Shown here: piece after piece, positions 8,518 through 18,358 of the stretch | Numbering within the stretch: position 1 is the stretch's first letter | Layout of the letters: each line of letters begins with the position of its first letter | Source of the DNA: Bacillota bacterium | GTDB taxonomy: Bacteria; Bacillota; Clostridia; Lachnospirales; Lachnospiraceae | Length of the DNA stretch: 64,000 nucleotides | NCBI GenBank assembly: GCA_023434365.1 | Contig: JAEYSV010000043.1 | Span: 1 to 64,000, forward strand | Direction of reading: 5' to 3' | Notes under the pieces: model-generated | What the model was told of the DNA's origin: nothing | The model's input: the letters and a program-made list of their open reading frames with translations, nothing else | The model's database searches: none | Translations under genes and position numbers: made by a program

Positions 8518-8561
8518 TTAAGCAAATATCCCGGCATAAAACAGCCGAGATATTTGCTTAA
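8518..8561 (-). other. Intra-operon hairpin between DUF4358 and MBOAT genes
   Basis: Arms 8518-8530 and 8549-8561 (13 bp perfect) continue inward with a GGC/GCC pair block after a 2-base mismatch. No T tail follows on the minus strand; instead the GGGGAAGG ribosome site of the MBOAT gene comes next. It could be a processing or partial-termination element setting the ratio of lipoprotein to acyltransferase. Confidence 0.55.
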
Positions 8562-8571
8562 ACCATCAAAT

Positions 8572-9195
8572 TTATTTTAATGCTAAAAAGGTATCTTTTA
8601 ATGATGCTAAAGTTGCTTTATCAGCAATTACAGCTAGAATTACATTATCAATGCTTTCCACAATTTTATCTTCTCCACCCATACAGATCCATTTATTTGG
8701 TTGCAAATTATCCTGGATAGTCTTCTTAACAGCTTCTACATCATCGCCTTCTTTAACCTTAACGACAACAAGTGAATAACTAGATGGAGACATTGGTGAT
8801 TCAGAAGCAACTGCTTTTTCAAAGGTAATCCCTTCTTTTCCTAAGAACCAAGCAGTTCTCTCTGCTGTAACTTCCTGAATTTCTGCCCATTCCTCAATAC
8901 CTTTAAGAGTTTCGGTTTCTTTTGCATTTTCATACAGATATGCAATAATCTCTTCAGGTGATTTCTTTAGCACATCATTGCCAGCTGGGTCAGTATCGTC
9001 TGGGGTTTCACTAGTTGCTGGTTCAGACGCAACTGGAGTTTCGCTAGTTGCTGGTTTGGATGCATCAGGGGTTTCGCTAGTTGCTGGATTAGATGCTGCT
9101 GGAGTGTTGGATGCTTTTGGTTCTTCATTCGAAGAACAAGCTGTTACTGTAAGAATCATCGTGGCAATAAGTAATATACTAAGTATTTTTTTCAT
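8572..9195 (-). CDS. DUF4358 lipoprotein
   Basis: Exported lipoprotein. Lipobox LTVTAC near residue 20, then a Ser/Thr/Pro linker with three 11-residue repeats built on PATSETPDASK, then a globular domain (about 78-207) matching DUF4358, recognised from SPEEIIAYLYENA and VVVKVKEGDDVEAVKKTI. DUF4358 proteins often sit beside MBOAT/DHHW genes, as here; their function is not established, and a role in presenting or sensing the modified surface polymer is inference. The 33-bp DNA repeats in the linker could vary in number. A motif shared with the sigma-factor promoter lies about 140 bases upstream (9338-9375). Confidence 0.85.
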   Translation of the reverse strand: MKKILSILLIATMILTVTACSSNEEPKASNTPAASNPATSETPDASKPATSETPVASEPATSETPDDTDPAGNDVLKKSPEEIIAYLYENAKETETLKGIEEWAEIQEVTAERTAWFLGKEGITFEKAVASESPMSPSSYSLVVVKVKEGDDVEAVKKTIQDNLQPNKWICMGGEDKIVESIDNVILAVIADKATLASLKDTFLALK

Positions 9196-9337
9196 AATAA
9201 TCTCCTTTTAATAAATATGTTAATATCAATGGAATAATAAGTTAGTATCAATAAACTTCGTAATTATTACGGGTTCTCTTCACCTCCATTTACCCGAAAT
9301 TCTATGTTTCTAAACTTTGATCATCGTTAGATACTAT

Positions 9338-9375
9338 TTAGATGCATATCATTTCATCTTTTGTTGGTGTTTTCG
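9338..9375 (-). promoter_or_regulatory. Predicted ECF-type promoter, copy 2
   Basis: Minus strand reads CGAAA then ACACCAACAAAA, 11 variable bases, then ATGCATCTAA. The same two boxes at the same 11-base spacing occur before the sigma gene (10169-10207). CCAAC would be the -35 region and CATCTA the -10, about 16 bases apart, as for ECF sigma factors. It points to the DUF4358-MBOAT-DHHW operon. Confidence 0.65.
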
Positions 9376-9387
9376 AAAAAAAAATAA

Positions 9388-10149
9388 TTATTTTTTATTT
9401 ACATTCTTTGTCAAGAAAGTGAACTTATCTACAAAACAATAACTTATAATCATTGCGATGATTGACAGTATCAACAGAATCCCTAATATAATAATTGGAA
9501 GGTTAATCTCGGGGGCTTGGGAGTATTCCTCAATAGCCATAATTCTTGTTAGACCGTCTGATGGATTTAGTAAACCTAATACCTGATATAATAATGCAGC
9601 ACCAATTAAAAGTGCAAATGCAGACAAACTTACCAAAGCTATACGTAATCGCTTGATTGAAGTATTATAAATCCATTGAATGGTACCCACCGGTTTTTGA
9701 GTAATCTTCGAGATTTCTTTATGACTTAGTCCACCAATTACCTTTAATGTAACAACCTGCTTTTGCGTATCATTTAAAGATGCAATCATGGAATAGTACG
9801 CTTCCATGTCTACATAGTCATTTATTTCGTCATTAATTGCTGGTAATTCCGGGATTTCTTCATAATTGCTATGCTTTTTTTCCTTCCGAAGTAGCTGCAA
9901 AGATTCATTCCTGATTACGGTGTATAACCAGGTAAGTTCATTAGCGCTTGGGAATTTATCATAATTTAAATTAAACAATTTGATAAAGACATTCTGTACC
10001 GTGTCTTTACTCATTTCTTCATTATTCAAAACGGTAAACGCTACACCAAACATCATTCTATAATACTCTTCATGAAGTAACTCAAAACCGCGTTTATCCT
10101 TATGTTTTATTAAGTCAAATATCGTTTCAATCTTAATTTTATTGGTCAT
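9388..10149 (-). CDS. ECF-type sigma factor with C-terminal membrane segments
   Basis: RNA polymerase sigma-70 family protein, ECF type. Region 2 spans about residues 18-85 (LHEEYYRMMFGVAF, KDTVQNVFIKLF, ELTWLYTVIRNESL); region 4 about 118-172 (SLNDTQKQVVTLKVIGGLSHKEISKI, with the helix-turn-helix KPVGTIQWIYNTSIKRLR). Unlike ordinary ECF factors of about 170-190 aa, it continues for about 80 residues with two hydrophobic helices (about 174-196 and 220-241). No separate anti-sigma gene is adjacent, so the fused tail may hold the factor at the membrane; that is inference. Of two ATGs, the one at 10149 has AGGAGG at proper spacing, while that site touches the ATG at 10155. Probably self-regulated from the motif at 10169-10207. 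Confidence 0.85.
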   Translation of the reverse strand: MTNKIKIETIFDLIKHKDKRGFELLHEEYYRMMFGVAFTVLNNEEMSKDTVQNVFIKLFNLNYDKFPSANELTWLYTVIRNESLQLLRKEKKHSNYEEIPELPAINDEINDYVDMEAYYSMIASLNDTQKQVVTLKVIGGLSHKEISKITQKPVGTIQWIYNTSIKRLRIALVSLSAFALLIGAALLYQVLGLLNPSDGLTRIMAIEEYSQAPEINLPIIILGILLILSIIAMIISYCFVDKFTFLTKNVNKK

Positions 10150-10168
10150 AAACATCCTCCTATGTTAA

Positions 10169-10207
10169 TTAGATGCATCTACGGACTAGTTTTGTTGGTG
10201 TCTTTCG
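10169..10207 (-). promoter_or_regulatory. Predicted ECF-type promoter, copy 1 (autoregulation)
   Basis: Minus strand: CGAAAG, ACACCAACAAAA, 11 bases, ATGCATCTAA, matching copy 2 box for box. The -10-like box ends about 20 bases before ATG 10149, which would give a very short leader carrying AGGAGG. Confidence 0.65.
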
Positions 10208-10264
10208 TAATTATTATAACCTTGGTTGCGACTCGAATCAAAAGCTTACTCTCATTTACCTCGT

Positions 10265-11554
10265 TCATCGAACTTTGCTTAATGCAATTACACATACAAT
10301 AGCTTCTGTAACAACAAATGATAACCAGATTCCTGTCATCCTCCACACACTACTTAATACAAAAACCATAGGTACAATGATAAGACACCCTCGTAAAATT
10401 GAAAGTGCAAATGCCCGATTCGCTTGTTCTACCGCACTATCATACATAGTAATGACGATATTAATACCTGCAAAGAAAAATCCGATAAAGTAAATTCTAA
10501 GTCCCGTCATTGATAACTTCGCGATTACCTGGTTTTGATCACTATTAAAAATTTGAATTAATCCTACCGAATAGAGCGAAGTCAGAAGATAGATTACTGT
10601 TGCTATGACTAATGATGTAATCATAGCATATTTCAACACTTTTTTTAATAATAATTGATTATTCTCACCATAACCTTTGCTGACAAGCGGCTGAATCCCC
10701 TGTGCAATTCCGGTAAACACCGATATTCCCACTAAAGATAAATTAGCAACAATTCCATACGCTGCAACCCCTAAGTATCCCTCCATCTTTAATATCACCA
10801 GATTAAACGTAATTAGAACTACCGCAGTAGATATCTCATTAATAAAAGCAGATAACCCCAAACTGAATATATCTCGTATTGTCGCCCTGATAAGCTTAAT
10901 TCGTACCATCCTAAAGTTATTTTTTCTTCTGATAAAATGTATGGACAGAATTCCAAGACTGATAATTGGTGCTAAACCAGTAGCAAAAGCAGCTCCGAAC
11001 ATCCCCATGTTTAGAATAAACATAAAAATATAATCCAAAACAATATTCGAAAAACTCCCCGCTAACATGCCAATCATTGATAACTTTGGATTGTTATCGT
11101 TTCTTACATAAGCAAGAATAATATTATTAAGAATATAGCATGGCGCAAAACATAAAATAGTCGTTAAATATACTTTCGTTAAAGGTAGTGTAGTGCCCTC
11201 TGCTCCCATTAGAGTTGCAATCTGAGTCGATCCAAAAAGGCCAGCCAACACAAATAAGGCGCCAATCACAATACCTAATATGATACAATGGGTGAAAATG
11301 TTATTTGCTTTTTCCTCCTGATTCTGACTCTTTAGTATACTGTACCTAGTGGAACCACCAATAGCAATCATAAGTCCGATACCATGAATCACACTATAGA
11401 TTGGAATAGAAAAATTCAGTGCGGCGATACCAACTGCCTGCAAAGCTTTCGCAACAAAAAACGTATCCACCAAAATATAACAAGAAAGCCCAATCATACC
11501 AAGAATGTTTAAACTCACATACTTCACATAATCCCTAAAAATTCCATTATCCAT
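10265..11554 (-). CDS. MATE family multidrug/Na+ antiporter
   Basis: Twelve-helix MATE exporter, 429 aa. Characteristic features: the N-terminal segment DYVKYVSLNILGMIGLSCYILVDTFFVAKAL, the repeated half with VAAYGIVANLSLVGISVFTGIAQGIQPLVSKGYG, and YVRNDNNPKLSMIGMLAGSFSNIVLDYIFM. Expected to extrude cationic compounds with Na+ or H+ coupling. An AAAGAGG site precedes the ATG. It runs toward the sigma-factor gene with 115 bases between, but the sigma gene has its own predicted promoter, so co-transcription is not implied. Substrate unknown. Confidence 0.9.
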   Translation of the reverse strand: MDNGIFRDYVKYVSLNILGMIGLSCYILVDTFFVAKALQAVGIAALNFSIPIYSVIHGIGLMIAIGGSTRYSILKSQNQEEKANNIFTHCIILGIVIGALFVLAGLFGSTQIATLMGAEGTTLPLTKVYLTTILCFAPCYILNNIILAYVRNDNNPKLSMIGMLAGSFSNIVLDYIFMFILNMGMFGAAFATGLAPIISLGILSIHFIRRKNNFRMVRIKLIRATIRDIFSLGLSAFINEISTAVVLITFNLVILKMEGYLGVAAYGIVANLSLVGISVFTGIAQGIQPLVSKGYGENNQLLLKKVLKYAMITSLVIATVIYLLTSLYSVGLIQIFNSDQNQVIAKLSMTGLRIYFIGFFFAGINIVITMYDSAVEQANRAFALSILRGCLIIVPMVFVLSSVWRMTGIWLSFVVTEAIVCVIALSKVR

Positions 11555-11716
11555 TGTAAAAACCTCTTTCCACTTATGTATTACTAAATTTCATCAAAAT
11601 TATCCTGCTTCATATAAGATATGTTTTCCTGGCTCACATTTATATACCATAGAACATGACAGTCCCCACCTACTAAACACTTTTTATAGCAATAGCTACC
11701 CGCGTAAACTAGAAAA

Positions 11717-11909
11717 GTCAATTTGCTTCAAAAACAAAAACACAAGCAAAGATAAAACATATTTTGACTCGCAACCGTTATGACGCCGTCGGTACTTAGG
11801 TCACGTATTTTGTGACCTTACGTACCGTTACGACGTCATCCGAGCGAGAGCGCGTTGCGAGTGAAATATGTTTTATCTTGCTTGTTCATAACTATCAGGG
11901 CAAATTGAC
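11717..11909. repeat. Structured repeat R3 with 10-bp terminal inverted repeats
   Basis: A 193-bp element bounded by GTCAATTTGC (11717-11726) and its exact inverse GCAAATTGAC (11900-11909). Inside is an inverted repeat of about 30 bp (11744-11775 with 11854-11883, few indels) enclosing nested hairpins: GGTAC/GTACC and AGGTCAC/GTGACCT around GTATTTT. The core ATCCGAGCGAGAGCG (11838-11852) matches R1. The element has no coding capacity and looks like a MITE or a structured RNA gene. No target-site duplication was seen. Confidence 0.75.
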
Positions 11910-11936
11910 AGTGCGCAATTCTCGCAGGCCCAAACC

Positions 11937-11993
11937 AAAAAAGTGCCCTAAACATTCCTTCTAGGACCTAATGGAATGTTTTAGAGCACCTTA
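11937..11993 (-). terminator. Terminator of the 12111-12785 lipoprotein gene
   Basis: Long imperfect stem (about 18 bp) with GGTGCTCTAAAACATTCC on the minus strand, 14-base loop, and a TTTTTT tail. The rest of the gap 11555-12110 holds R3 on one side and nothing recognised next to the lipoprotein stop. Confidence 0.8.
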
Positions 11994-12110
11994 TAATTCT
12001 TTACCCGGTGGCAAAGAAGGCGTAGTTGAAACAAATTTAATACCATCTTAGTATAGCTTAATTAAGAAGTCAAGACTTATATTCTTTATAATTGCTTATA
12101 ACATAATCTT

Positions 12111-12785
12111 TTACTGAAGATTATACACCTTTAATAACTTCATCTCTTCTACCGGTTTCATATTAGCATCCATCATTTTAACCGATGTATAAAGCCAACC
12201 TTCCAGTTCATCCGGATTTACTCCGGCATCAATAAAGGTCTGAGGATTCAATACAAATACAATATCTTTATCATTCGTCTTAATATCTTTTGCCCATTCG
12301 AACATGTTACCATTGCCCAAACCGACATTATAGTGGTCTAGTTCAGAATGATATCCAAACGACTCTCTGTACGCATCAACAAGTTGTTCAAAGGACTCTA
12401 TCGGTGTTGTATCTTCACTATATTCGAATTCATCACTACCTAATTCTACACCAACCTTAATTTTATCTTCACTAAAAGTTCCCTCCGGTAACTTACTAGT
12501 ATCTAGCCCTGCTGCAATAAATGGTGCAGCCTCAAATTCTATCATTACATCATTATTAGTAGTCTTACTAGAATCCAAACTCCAGATAAACCTTGCTGTG
12601 CCATCTGGTGCAGTTAGTGACCAAGCGCCATTTTCATTATCAGCATTAATCTGATTTGGTACTGCATTTATTAGATCCTCAAAAGAAGTTTTTGCTACAC
12701 CACCAATCACATCGGTTTGCTGACATGCCGTTAGTGACAAAGTTGTTATAAGAAGAAACGCAACAACTAAAACATTTTTTTTCAT
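12111..12785 (-). CDS. Hypothetical lipoprotein
   Basis: Not recognised beyond its export signal. The frame extends to a TTG at 12797, but GGAG lies 7 bases before ATG 12785, which gives MKKNVLVVAFLLITTLSLTAC, a clean lipoprotein signal with the lipid-bearing Cys at about residue 21. The remaining 200 residues are acidic and soluble, with no cysteines after the anchor and no obvious enzyme motif; two similar blocks (IEFEAAPFIAAGLDTSKLPEG and VFVLNPQTFIDAGVNPDELEG) suggest an internal duplication. It lies downstream of copA in the same direction after 46 bases and could be co-transcribed with it, but has no metal-binding motif. Own terminator at 11937-11993. Confidence 0.7.
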   Translation of the reverse strand: MKKNVLVVAFLLITTLSLTACQQTDVIGGVAKTSFEDLINAVPNQINADNENGAWSLTAPDGTARFIWSLDSSKTTNNDVMIEFEAAPFIAAGLDTSKLPEGTFSEDKIKVGVELGSDEFEYSEDTTPIESFEQLVDAYRESFGYHSELDHYNVGLGNGNMFEWAKDIKTNDKDIVFVLNPQTFIDAGVNPDELEGWLYTSVKMMDANMKPVEEMKLLKVYNLQ

Positions 12786-12831
12786 ATATATCTCCAATTC
12801 ATTTATTTATATGATAGTTTTATCTTTATAT

Positions 12832-15300
12832 TTATTTTTTGTAAGCTTTAAATCTTTTTAATCGTAGTGCATTAGTTAATACAGACACTGAACTTAGTGA
12901 CATCGCTGCTGCTGCAAACATTGGGTTTAACATTGGTCCACCAAATGCATACAGAACTCCTGCTGCCAATGGGATTCCTAGCACATTATAACCAAACGCC
13001 CAGAATAAGTTTTCTTTGATATTACGTATTGTACTTTTACTAAGTTGAATTGCTGTTGGAACATCTAACAAATCACTTCTCATTAAAACGATATCAGCAG
13101 ATTCCATAGCAACATCAGTTCCAGAACCGATTGCAATTCCAATATCCGCTTGCGCTAATGCAGGAGCATCATTAATACCATCACCAACCATTGATACTAC
13201 TTTTCCTTCTGATTGTAATTTCTTAACTTCATTGGATTTATCCTGTGGAAGTACTTCTGCTAAAACACGATCTATTCCAACTTGCTTAGCAATTGCATCA
13301 GCGGTTCTCTTATTATCCCCTGTAATCATAACTACTTCGATACCCATTTGATGAAGCTTTTGAATTGCCTTAGCACTGCTTTCCTTCACAACATCAGCAA
13401 CCGCAATAATGCCGGCAAGAGTATCTTCAACTGCAATATACATTGGAGTTTTTCCTTCTGAAGCTAGTTTGTTTGATTCCTCTTCTAATCCTGCAAATGA
13501 AATCTGACGCTCTACCATTAACTTCTTGTTTCCTAGAAGGACTTTATTTCCTTCAACTTGAACCTGTATCCCATAACCTGGAATAGCTTCAAAATGATCA
13601 AGCTTAAGAACTTCTATGTTTTCTTGTTCTGCCCCACGCACTATTGCTTCACCAAGAGGATGTTCCGAACCTTTTTCTGCGGAGGCAGCAAGCTGTAGTA
13701 ATCTTTGTTTCGTAATTCCACCAGTAGTGACAATATCGGTTACCTCCGGCTTGCCTTCTGTGATGGTACCAGTTTTATCAAATACAATGGTATTAATCTT
13801 ATGAGTAGTTTCTAGCGCCTCTCCACCTTTTATTAAAATACCATTTTCTGCTCCTTTTCCTGTACCCACCATAATTGCTGTAGGTGTCGCCAGACCAAGT
13901 GCACATGGGCAGGCAATTACCAGAACAGAGATAAAGATTTTCAGGGCAAATACAACTGACTGTCCACTAAGCAACCATGCCAATGAGGCAACGACAGCAA
14001 TAACAAAAACAATTGGAACAAAATATCCCGAAACGATATCTGCCATTTGTGCAATCGGAGCTTTCGTTCCCTGAGCTTCTTCTACTAGTTTAATGATTTG
14101 TGCTAAAGCAGTATCACTACCAACCTTGGTTGCTTTGAATCTGATGGAACCATTTTTATTGATGCTGGCGGCATAGACCTTATCGCCTTGCTTTTTCTCA
14201 ACCGGAATACTTTCACCCGTAAGCATAGATTCATCGATTGAGGTTAAACCTTCTATAACTATCCCATCTACTGGTATTTTTTCGCCTGGTTTTACTAAGA
14301 TTACATCATTTTCTTCCACTTCTTCAATAGGCATTACTACTTCTTTTCCATCTTGAATCACCGTTGCTGTTTTTGGTGCAAGCCCCATTAGTTTCTTAAT
14401 GGCTTCCGAAGTTTTCCCTTTTGAAACTGCTTCTAGTGATTTCCCTAGTAAAATTAATGTTATAATTACCCCTGCTGTCTCAAAATACAAGGCATCTACA
14501 TAATGAAATTCACCCCTTGTAATTTGATAAGTTGAGTATAAACTATATAGAATTGCTGCAGAAGTTCCCATCGCAATCAATGAATCCATGTTAGGGCTTC
14601 TTCGAATAATTGATTTAAACCCAACAGAGAAAAATTTATGACCCGCAATTAATACAGGAATTGTTAATATAATTTGTGCTATTGCAAAATTTAATGGATA
14701 TTGCATTGGTTTAAGAAAATTCGGAATTGGGGCTTTTAGCCACCATATCATTGATCCCATTGCAAGATAGAGTAATGGAATTCCAAATACTGCGGAAACG
14801 ATAAACTTAGTCCACAATACTCTGATTTCTTTTTCCTTTCTGATTTTATCTTCATCTACCGCAGCTTGTCTCTCAATCTCCAACGCAGTATAACCTGCTT
14901 TTGCTATCGTCTGCTTGATTTCAGAGATTCTGACCTGATTCGGATTATACTTTGCAACCAACTTTTCTGTTGCAAAATTCACCGAGGCAATTGAGACTCC
15001 GTCTAACTTTGAGACCACTTTTTCAATACGATTGGCACAGGCTGCACAAGTCATTCCTTGAATTGGGATAGTAATTTCTTTTTCCTTTGCTTCCTCTATA
15101 AGCTCATATCCAGCCTTCTCTACTGCTTCTTTTATCTTTGAAAATGTAACCTTTTGCTCATCATACTCTATTGCTAACTTTTCTGTTGAAAAATTCACAA
15201 CGGAGGAAGAGACGCCATCTAATTTCTTAGTCACTCGTTCTACTGTCTTTGCACAAGCGGCACAAGACATTCCACCTATTTGCAGATTTTCTTTTTGCAT
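12832..15300 (-). CDS. copA: Copper-exporting P1B-type ATPase
   Basis: Heavy-metal P-type ATPase exporting Cu(I). In order: two HMA metal-binding domains with GGMSCAAC (Cys13, Cys16) and GMTCAAC (Cys84, Cys87); membrane helices; actuator motif TGES; the transport-site helix with [12 protein letters not shown]; phosphorylation motif DKTGTITEG; nucleotide-domain SEHPLGEA; hinge [10 protein letters not shown]; and C-terminal [24 protein letters not shown], whose [12 protein letters not shown] matches copper rather than zinc or cadmium pumps. 822 aa is full length. A GGGAGGG site precedes the ATG. It follows copZ by 23 bases under a CsoR-like operator. Confidence 0.95.
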   Translation of the reverse strand: MQKENLQIGGMSCAACAKTVERVTKKLDGVSSSVVNFSTEKLAIEYDEQKVTFSKIKEAVEKAGYELIEEAKEKEITIPIQGMTCAACANRIEKVVSKLDGVSIASVNFATEKLVAKYNPNQVRISEIKQTIAKAGYTALEIERQAAVDEDKIRKEKEIRVLWTKFIVSAVFGIPLLYLAMGSMIWWLKAPIPNFLKPMQYPLNFAIAQIILTIPVLIAGHKFFSVGFKSIIRRSPNMDSLIAMGTSAAILYSLYSTYQITRGEFHYVDALYFETAGVIITLILLGKSLEAVSKGKTSEAIKKLMGLAPKTATVIQDGKEVVMPIEEVEENDVILVKPGEKIPVDGIVIEGLTSIDESMLTGESIPVEKKQGDKVYAASINKNGSIRFKATKVGSDTALAQIIKLVEEAQGTKAPIAQMADIVSGYFVPIVFVIAVVASLAWLLSGQSVVFALKIFISVLVIACPCALGLATPTAIMVGTGKGAENGILIKGGEALETTHKINTIVFDKTGTITEGKPEVTDIVTTGGITKQRLLQLAASAEKGSEHPLGEAIVRGAEQENIEVLKLDHFEAIPGYGIQVQVEGNKVLLGNKKLMVERQISFAGLEEESNKLASEGKTPMYIAVEDTLAGIIAVADVVKESSAKAIQKLHQMGIEVVMITGDNKRTADAIAKQVGIDRVLAEVLPQDKSNEVKKLQSEGKVVSMVGDGINDAPALAQADIGIAIGSGTDVAMESADIVLMRSDLLDVPTAIQLSKSTIRNIKENLFWAFGYNVLGIPLAAGVLYAFGGPMLNPMFAAAAMSLSSVSVLTNALRLKRFKAYKK

Positions 15301-15323
15301 ACTTTCCCTCCCTTTATTAATGC

Positions 15324-15539
15324 TTATATAACCACATCATATCCGGCTTCTTCAATTGCCAAGGCCAGATTGCTTTGTTCTACTTGTTCAGAATTATATT
15401 GAACTGTTACCTTCTTACCAGCTAAGTCAACCTCTACATTAATTACTCCAGCTAATTCGTTAAGCGCATTTTTTACAGCTCTCTCACAATGACTGCAGGA
15501 CATTCCTTCTACATTAAACTCTTTCTTAATTTCTGACAT
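15324..15539 (-). CDS. copZ: Copper chaperone CopZ-like HMA protein
   Basis: 71-aa single heavy-metal-associated domain with [16 protein letters not shown], the CxxC Cu(I) site, and a ferredoxin-like fold length. It would carry copper to the CopA N-terminal domains. A GGAGAG site precedes the ATG; copA follows in the same operon. CSHC rather than CAAC distinguishes it from the CopA domains. Confidence 0.92.
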   Translation of the reverse strand: MSEIKKEFNVEGMSCSHCERAVKNALNELAGVINVEVDLAGKKVTVQYNSEQVEQSNLALAIEEAGYDVVI

Positions 15540-15566
15540 GATAATCTCTCCTTTTATTTTTTATGA

Positions 15567-15589
15567 TATATACCCCAGTGAGGTATTTA
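15567..15589 (-). promoter_or_regulatory. CsoR-type copper operator before copZ-copA
   Basis: ATACCCCAGTGAGGTAT is a near-palindrome with the CCCC...GG(G)T-centred shape of CsoR operators in Firmicutes, 30 bases before the copZ start. No csoR gene is in the window. Copper-inducible derepression is inferred. Confidence 0.55.
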
Positions 15590-15703
15590 TTTGCTCGATT
15601 TGATAATACACGTTGTTTATGTAGATTATATGTAGATTCAAAAAAAATAATCATTTAGTCAAGTAAATATCGCATTAAACTATACCACCTAACCATAAGT
15701 GAT

Positions 15704-15744
15704 AAAAAGCCACTTAATTTCAGCATTCTGAAACCAGTGGCTTT
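15704..15744 (-). terminator. Terminator after the DUF421 gene
   Basis: Minus strand: AAAGCCACT ... AGTGGCTTT (plus coordinates 15736-15744 and 15706-15714) with an inner GTTTCAG/CTGAAAT pairing and a TTTTT tail. Confidence 0.85.
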
Positions 15745-15751
15745 CATATTT

Positions 15752-16357
15752 TTAAGGTTCATTTTGACCTTCATTACTATTATTTTTAATTTCCTGAAAA
15801 ATATCCTTACTATTTTCTTTATTCTCTTTCGTTTGCTGATAACCAGCATAAAGCTTCTTTAGCTCAGAAATCTCTGCCATTATCGTAACAAAATCTTCTT
15901 TCGTTAGCGGTTTTTTATCATCTTTTAATTCATAACCTATTTGTCCGCTTACTTCGATAGTAGCCATTTTCACATCTTCAATCGTGGAAACTCCACTTTG
16001 CCTTAAACGAGTTTCCATCCGATCCACAGTTAATCTTAATTTTTTCAGATTTTTTAAATTAAGTTTTCCATCTTCAACCACGACTACTGCTTTTCCCGTA
16101 AATAAAGTCTCGATTATATCAGATTTTACCTCTACGTATTCGCTAATTACCATAAGTAGCGTAAAGAGAAAACCTACTAATAATGTTATAAGAATACTTT
16201 CGTCTGCAATAGGCTGAATTAATAATGAACCTATCCCAATCATGACGATTGTTTGGGTTATAGTCATCTGTGAAATAGATTTCCTTCCCCCAATTCTAAG
16301 AATAACTTTACCAACAAAGAAAATAACTATCGTTTCCCAAATCCAGCTATAATCCAC
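15752..16357 (-). CDS. DUF421 (YetF-like) membrane protein
   Basis: Small membrane protein of the DUF421/YetF family: three N-terminal helices, then a cytoplasmic domain with FTGKAVVVVEDGKLNLKNLKKLRLTVDRMETRLRQSGVSTIEDVKMATIEVSGQIGYELK. The conserved RIGGRKSISQMT segment after the first helix is typical. The frame runs back to 16489, into the chemoreceptor gene, but AAGGAAGGGA lies just before TTG 16360 / GTG 16357, giving the family's usual start just before the first helix (YSWIWETIVIFF). 201 aa from the GTG. Function of the family is unsettled; spore-related DUF421 proteins occur in Bacillus. It follows the chemoreceptor by 77 bases. Confidence 0.82.
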   Translation of the reverse strand: MDYSWIWETIVIFFVGKVILRIGGRKSISQMTITQTIVMIGIGSLLIQPIADESILITLLVGFLFTLLMVISEYVEVKSDIIETLFTGKAVVVVEDGKLNLKNLKKLRLTVDRMETRLRQSGVSTIEDVKMATIEVSGQIGYELKDDKKPLTKEDFVTIMAEISELKKLYAGYQQTKENKENSKDIFQEIKNNSNEGQNEP

Positions 16358-16434
16358 CAAATCCCTTCCTTCATAATATGATTGAGCGCATCTGCAGATA
16401 GTATTTTCCTTAATACTAAAAAATATGTAATTCT

Positions 16435-18213
16435 TTATAATTTGAACCGGGTAATCTCCGTATGCAATGTTGAAGATACCGATACACATTTTTCAATTGC
16501 TTCATTGATAACACCAGACATTCGTAAAATATCCGAAGAACGATTTGCAATATCCGTTGTACCATTTGCTCCTTCATTGTTTGCTCTACTAATCTCTTCT
16601 ATGGATGATAATATATTGTTAATTGATGCAACTAATTCTTCCGAGGTAGCACTAAAGTCAGTGATTAATCCATCTACTTCAACAGCATCATTATTGTAAG
16701 TCTGTGCAACATCCTGAAAATTATCATAACTATTCAAGACATCACTTCCAACGAAATCTAATAGGTGCTTAGAATCGTTCGCCAGATTTTTCACGGCCAT
16801 CGTCACTTTATTGGTTACTTCTTGAATTCGGCCAACTGCATCTTTTGATTTTTCTGCAAGGTTTCTAATCTCATCGGCAACTACTGAAAAGCCCTTTCCA
16901 GCCTCTCCTGCCCTGGCTGCTTCAATTGCTGCATTCAATGCTAGTAGGTTAGTTTGATTAGTGATATCCATAATAGCCGAAGATAGGATTTCTATTTCTT
17001 CAACAATCTGCGCATCTTGAAGAGCTTTCTCTAGATTCAACTTGATATCGCCATGAATCTTTAATGTTTGATTTCTCTGATCTTCCGTCTGAATCTTAAT
17101 CTCATGGGCACGATTATGAATTTCGTTTGCTTGTTTAGCCCCCTCTTGTGCCCTTTCAGCTATATTTCTTGAAGCATTCTCTATTTCACGTGAAATGAGA
17201 CTGATTGATTCAGAAGTTGCTGCGGTTTCTTCCATGCTTGCTGCAAGTTCTTGTGTAGTTGCAGATACTCCCTCAATGTTATCCGTTTGCATAGAAACAT
17301 TCTCTTTGATCTGTGCAACCACGTCATTCAGTGTGGATTCACTTGCTTGTATTTCTCTGATTAATGCTGAGATATATTCTCTCATCTCATTTAATTTAGT
17401 TCCAAGAGTTCCAAATTCATCTTTTCTATTTTTCAATTTTTTCGGCAACTCTATTGTAAAATCTCCATTAGAGATAGGCTCCAGATACTGAACCGCTACC
17501 ACTACTGAACTTGAGATATTAACAACAATAGATATCGCAACAAATCCAATAAATACTAATAACCCTGTTAAAATCACCCCAAAGAGAATTGCAGTATCAA
17601 CCAGTTTTTCTTGCTCAATCTTTGTTTCTGTCGCAATAATCGAATCAATATAGTCTGTATAATTACCGGTTCCAATTACCCAACCAAATGGTGCAAATGA
17701 TCTGGTATAGCTTCGTTTTGGTGAGGGAGCTGTTTCGCCTTCCTTTGGAAATACGTAATTCGTAAATCCACCGTCCGGCTCTTGTCCAACACGAATCATT
17801 TCCTTCACCATCTCATACCCATTGGCATCTTTAAGGCTTAACCGGTTGGTTCCCTCCGTCTTATTGCCTAGTAATACGACATTGTTCCCCTCAACGGTAT
17901 CTATCCAAAAATACCCTCCATCTGTGTATCTCATATCACGTACTAAATCAGCACTCAGTTTTTTAGCCTCTTCCAAGGTGAATATACCCTCTTGATGATC
18001 TTTGTAAATAACGTCAATTAGTGAAATAACATTATCTACATGCTGCTTAATGTTAATGTCATAATCTTTTCTAATTGTGGTTTCTAGTAGTTCAATTGAT
18101 TCATTATTGGTCTTCTGTAAATTATATAAACCAATTGTACCAACCACTAAAACGGTAATAAAAATTGAAATAATAAGAATCAGCATCTTATTTTTTACTT
18201 TCAAGTTCTTCAT
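16435..18213 (-). CDS. Methyl-accepting chemotaxis protein with single Cache domain
   Basis: Transmembrane chemoreceptor, 592 aa. Helix 1 (about 10-30); periplasmic-type sensor (about 35-195) with the single-Cache pattern [20 protein letters not shown] and [23 protein letters not shown]; helix 2 (about 205-230); HAMP; then a long coiled-coil signalling domain with the hairpin tip [22 protein letters not shown] that binds CheA/CheW. The sensor resembles those for small carboxylates or similar metabolites, but the ligand cannot be read. An AAGGAGG site precedes the ATG. No che genes nearby. Confidence 0.93.
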   Translation of the reverse strand: MKNLKVKNKMLILIISIFITVLVVGTIGLYNLQKTNNESIELLETTIRKDYDINIKQHVDNVISLIDVIYKDHQEGIFTLEEAKKLSADLVRDMRYTDGGYFWIDTVEGNNVVLLGNKTEGTNRLSLKDANGYEMVKEMIRVGQEPDGGFTNYVFPKEGETAPSPKRSYTRSFAPFGWVIGTGNYTDYIDSIIATETKIEQEKLVDTAILFGVILTGLLVFIGFVAISIVVNISSSVVVAVQYLEPISNGDFTIELPKKLKNRKDEFGTLGTKLNEMREYISALIREIQASESTLNDVVAQIKENVSMQTDNIEGVSATTQELAASMEETAATSESISLISREIENASRNIAERAQEGAKQANEIHNRAHEIKIQTEDQRNQTLKIHGDIKLNLEKALQDAQIVEEIEILSSAIMDITNQTNLLALNAAIEAARAGEAGKGFSVVADEIRNLAEKSKDAVGRIQEVTNKVTMAVKNLANDSKHLLDFVGSDVLNSYDNFQDVAQTYNNDAVEVDGLITDFSATSEELVASINNILSSIEEISRANNEGANGTTDIANRSSDILRMSGVINEAIEKCVSVSSTLHTEITRFKL

Positions 18214-18358
18214 ATAAGTCCTCCTTTGATGTTTTCATGTTGTTTTCATGTTGTTATTAATTTGCTGCTCAAGCTAATAGAGCTTTTTGTAGAATATTTA
18301 CTCCTATCTAATATATCGAAAGATTGTACTACCTTCATTAGACCAAAATAAAAAAAAG

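Noticed and set aside
15655..15849. 64-codon frame across the DUF421 terminator
   Set aside because: Spans a clear terminator hairpin and the end of the DUF421 gene in another frame; a shadow.
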